This document shows, piece after piece, positions 21,889 to 21,960 of a stretch of 21,960 nt of DNA. How positions within the stretch are numbered: the stretch's first letter is position 1; each line of letters starts with the position of its first letter. The stretch is from positions 1 through 21,960 of the forward strand of contig CAKTQV010000020.1 in the NCBI GenBank assembly GCA_934597255.1, given 5' to 3'. The notes below the pieces were generated by a model, which saw only the letters and a program-made list of their open reading frames with translations, was not told the DNA's origin and made no database searches. Source of the DNA: an uncultured Oscillospiraceae bacterium (GTDB taxonomy: Bacteria; Bacillota; Clostridia; Oscillospirales; Oscillospiraceae). Made by a program: the position numbers and the translations under genes.

Positions 21889-21955
21889 GGCCGCAGCCGG
21901 GGTTCTGTTACTCTTGTCAAGAGTAACGCAAAAGCACTTTTGACAGCCTGCGGCC
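21889..21955. promoter_or_regulatory. oriT-like nested palindromes upstream of the relaxase
   Basis: Within 100 bp upstream of the MobV gene lie three dyads. GTTACTCTTG and its complement CAAGAGTAAC are separated by one base (21907-21927). CAAAAG-CA-CTTTTG lies at 21929-21942. An outer pair GGCCGCAG (21889-21896) and CTGCGGCC (21948-21955) encloses both. MobV relaxases typically nick at such inverted repeats just before their own gene, so this is the best oriT candidate. No nick site is assigned. Confidence 0.6.
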
Positions 21956-21960
21956 ATCAA

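Larger units (their letters stand above)
16660..21960. mobile_element. mobilisable element carrying a defence operon (Tn4451-like backbone)
   Basis: The region combines a MobV relaxase (as TnpZ of Tn4451), a TnpV protein, an oriT-like palindrome cluster, a truncated mobile-element gene at the left junction and repeated short sequences at 17017-17051 and 17210-17239. Its cargo is a restriction-modification pair and a Thoeris-like pair. By eye it is clearly AT-richer (about 40-50% GC, lowest in the defence genes) than the flanking chromosome (about 60%). The left limit is near 16660-16690. The right limit is outside the window. The expected large serine recombinase TnpX is not in view. Confidence 0.75.

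Overview
The window looks like a chromosomal stretch of a GC-rich gut Clostridium relative (Firmicutes, most likely Oscillospirales/Ruminococcaceae-like) with mobile DNA at both ends. The lineage call is an inference. It rests on the SUF operon order Rrf2-sufC-sufB-sufD-sufS-sufU, strong AGGAGG ribosome sites, TTGACA/TATAAT promoters, and Tn4451-type (TnpV, MobV) and MobA/MobL mobilisation genes. No rRNA, tRNA or CRISPR array was seen.

Left end (1-1206): a MobA/MobL relaxase gene that has lost its 5' end lies directly against the stop codon of sufU and is followed by a strong terminator hairpin. Positions 1207-6432 (minus strand) hold a complete, tightly packed iron-sulfur assembly operon: an IscR-like Rrf2 regulator with three cluster-type cysteines, then sufC, sufB, sufD, sufS and sufU. 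It is driven by a consensus promoter embedded in inverted repeats.

Middle (6600-14815): core and housekeeping genes. These are an XRE regulator with a membrane tail, the tRNA ct6A dehydratase tcdA, a Cu(I)-exporting P-type ATPase with a metal-binding domain at each end, and the rRNA methyltransferase rlmD-like gene. They are followed by a three-gene cassette (DUF6442-like membrane protein, small XRE repressor, membrane protein) whose promoter carries two identical 16-bp operator-like repeats exactly 30 bp apart. Next comes an unrecognised 260-aa protein overlapping a Vat-type xenobiotic acetyltransferase gene.

Positions 14826-16690 hold two translationally coupled short-chain dehydrogenases, the first broken by a frameshift, and the cut-off end of a membrane protein gene at a mobile-element junction.

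Right end (about 16660-21960): an AT-richer mobilisable element. Its backbone is a MobV relaxase (like TnpZ of Tn4451), an oriT-like palindrome cluster and a TnpV protein with an extra C-terminal domain. Its cargo is the most interesting part of the window: four defence genes in one apparent operon. A BglII/BstYI-type restriction enzyme and an MT-A70 adenine methyltransferase overlap each other. They are followed after 21 bp by a TIR-domain protein and an overlapping membrane-anchored macro-domain protein, which together match the layout of a type II Thoeris system (ThsB + TM-macro ThsA). One promoter, lying inside the 3' end of tnpV and overlapped by a palindrome, could drive all four. The inferred division of labour is that restriction-modification cuts unmodified phage DNA, while the TIR protein makes an ADP-ribose-type signal that switches on the membrane effector as an abortive second layer.
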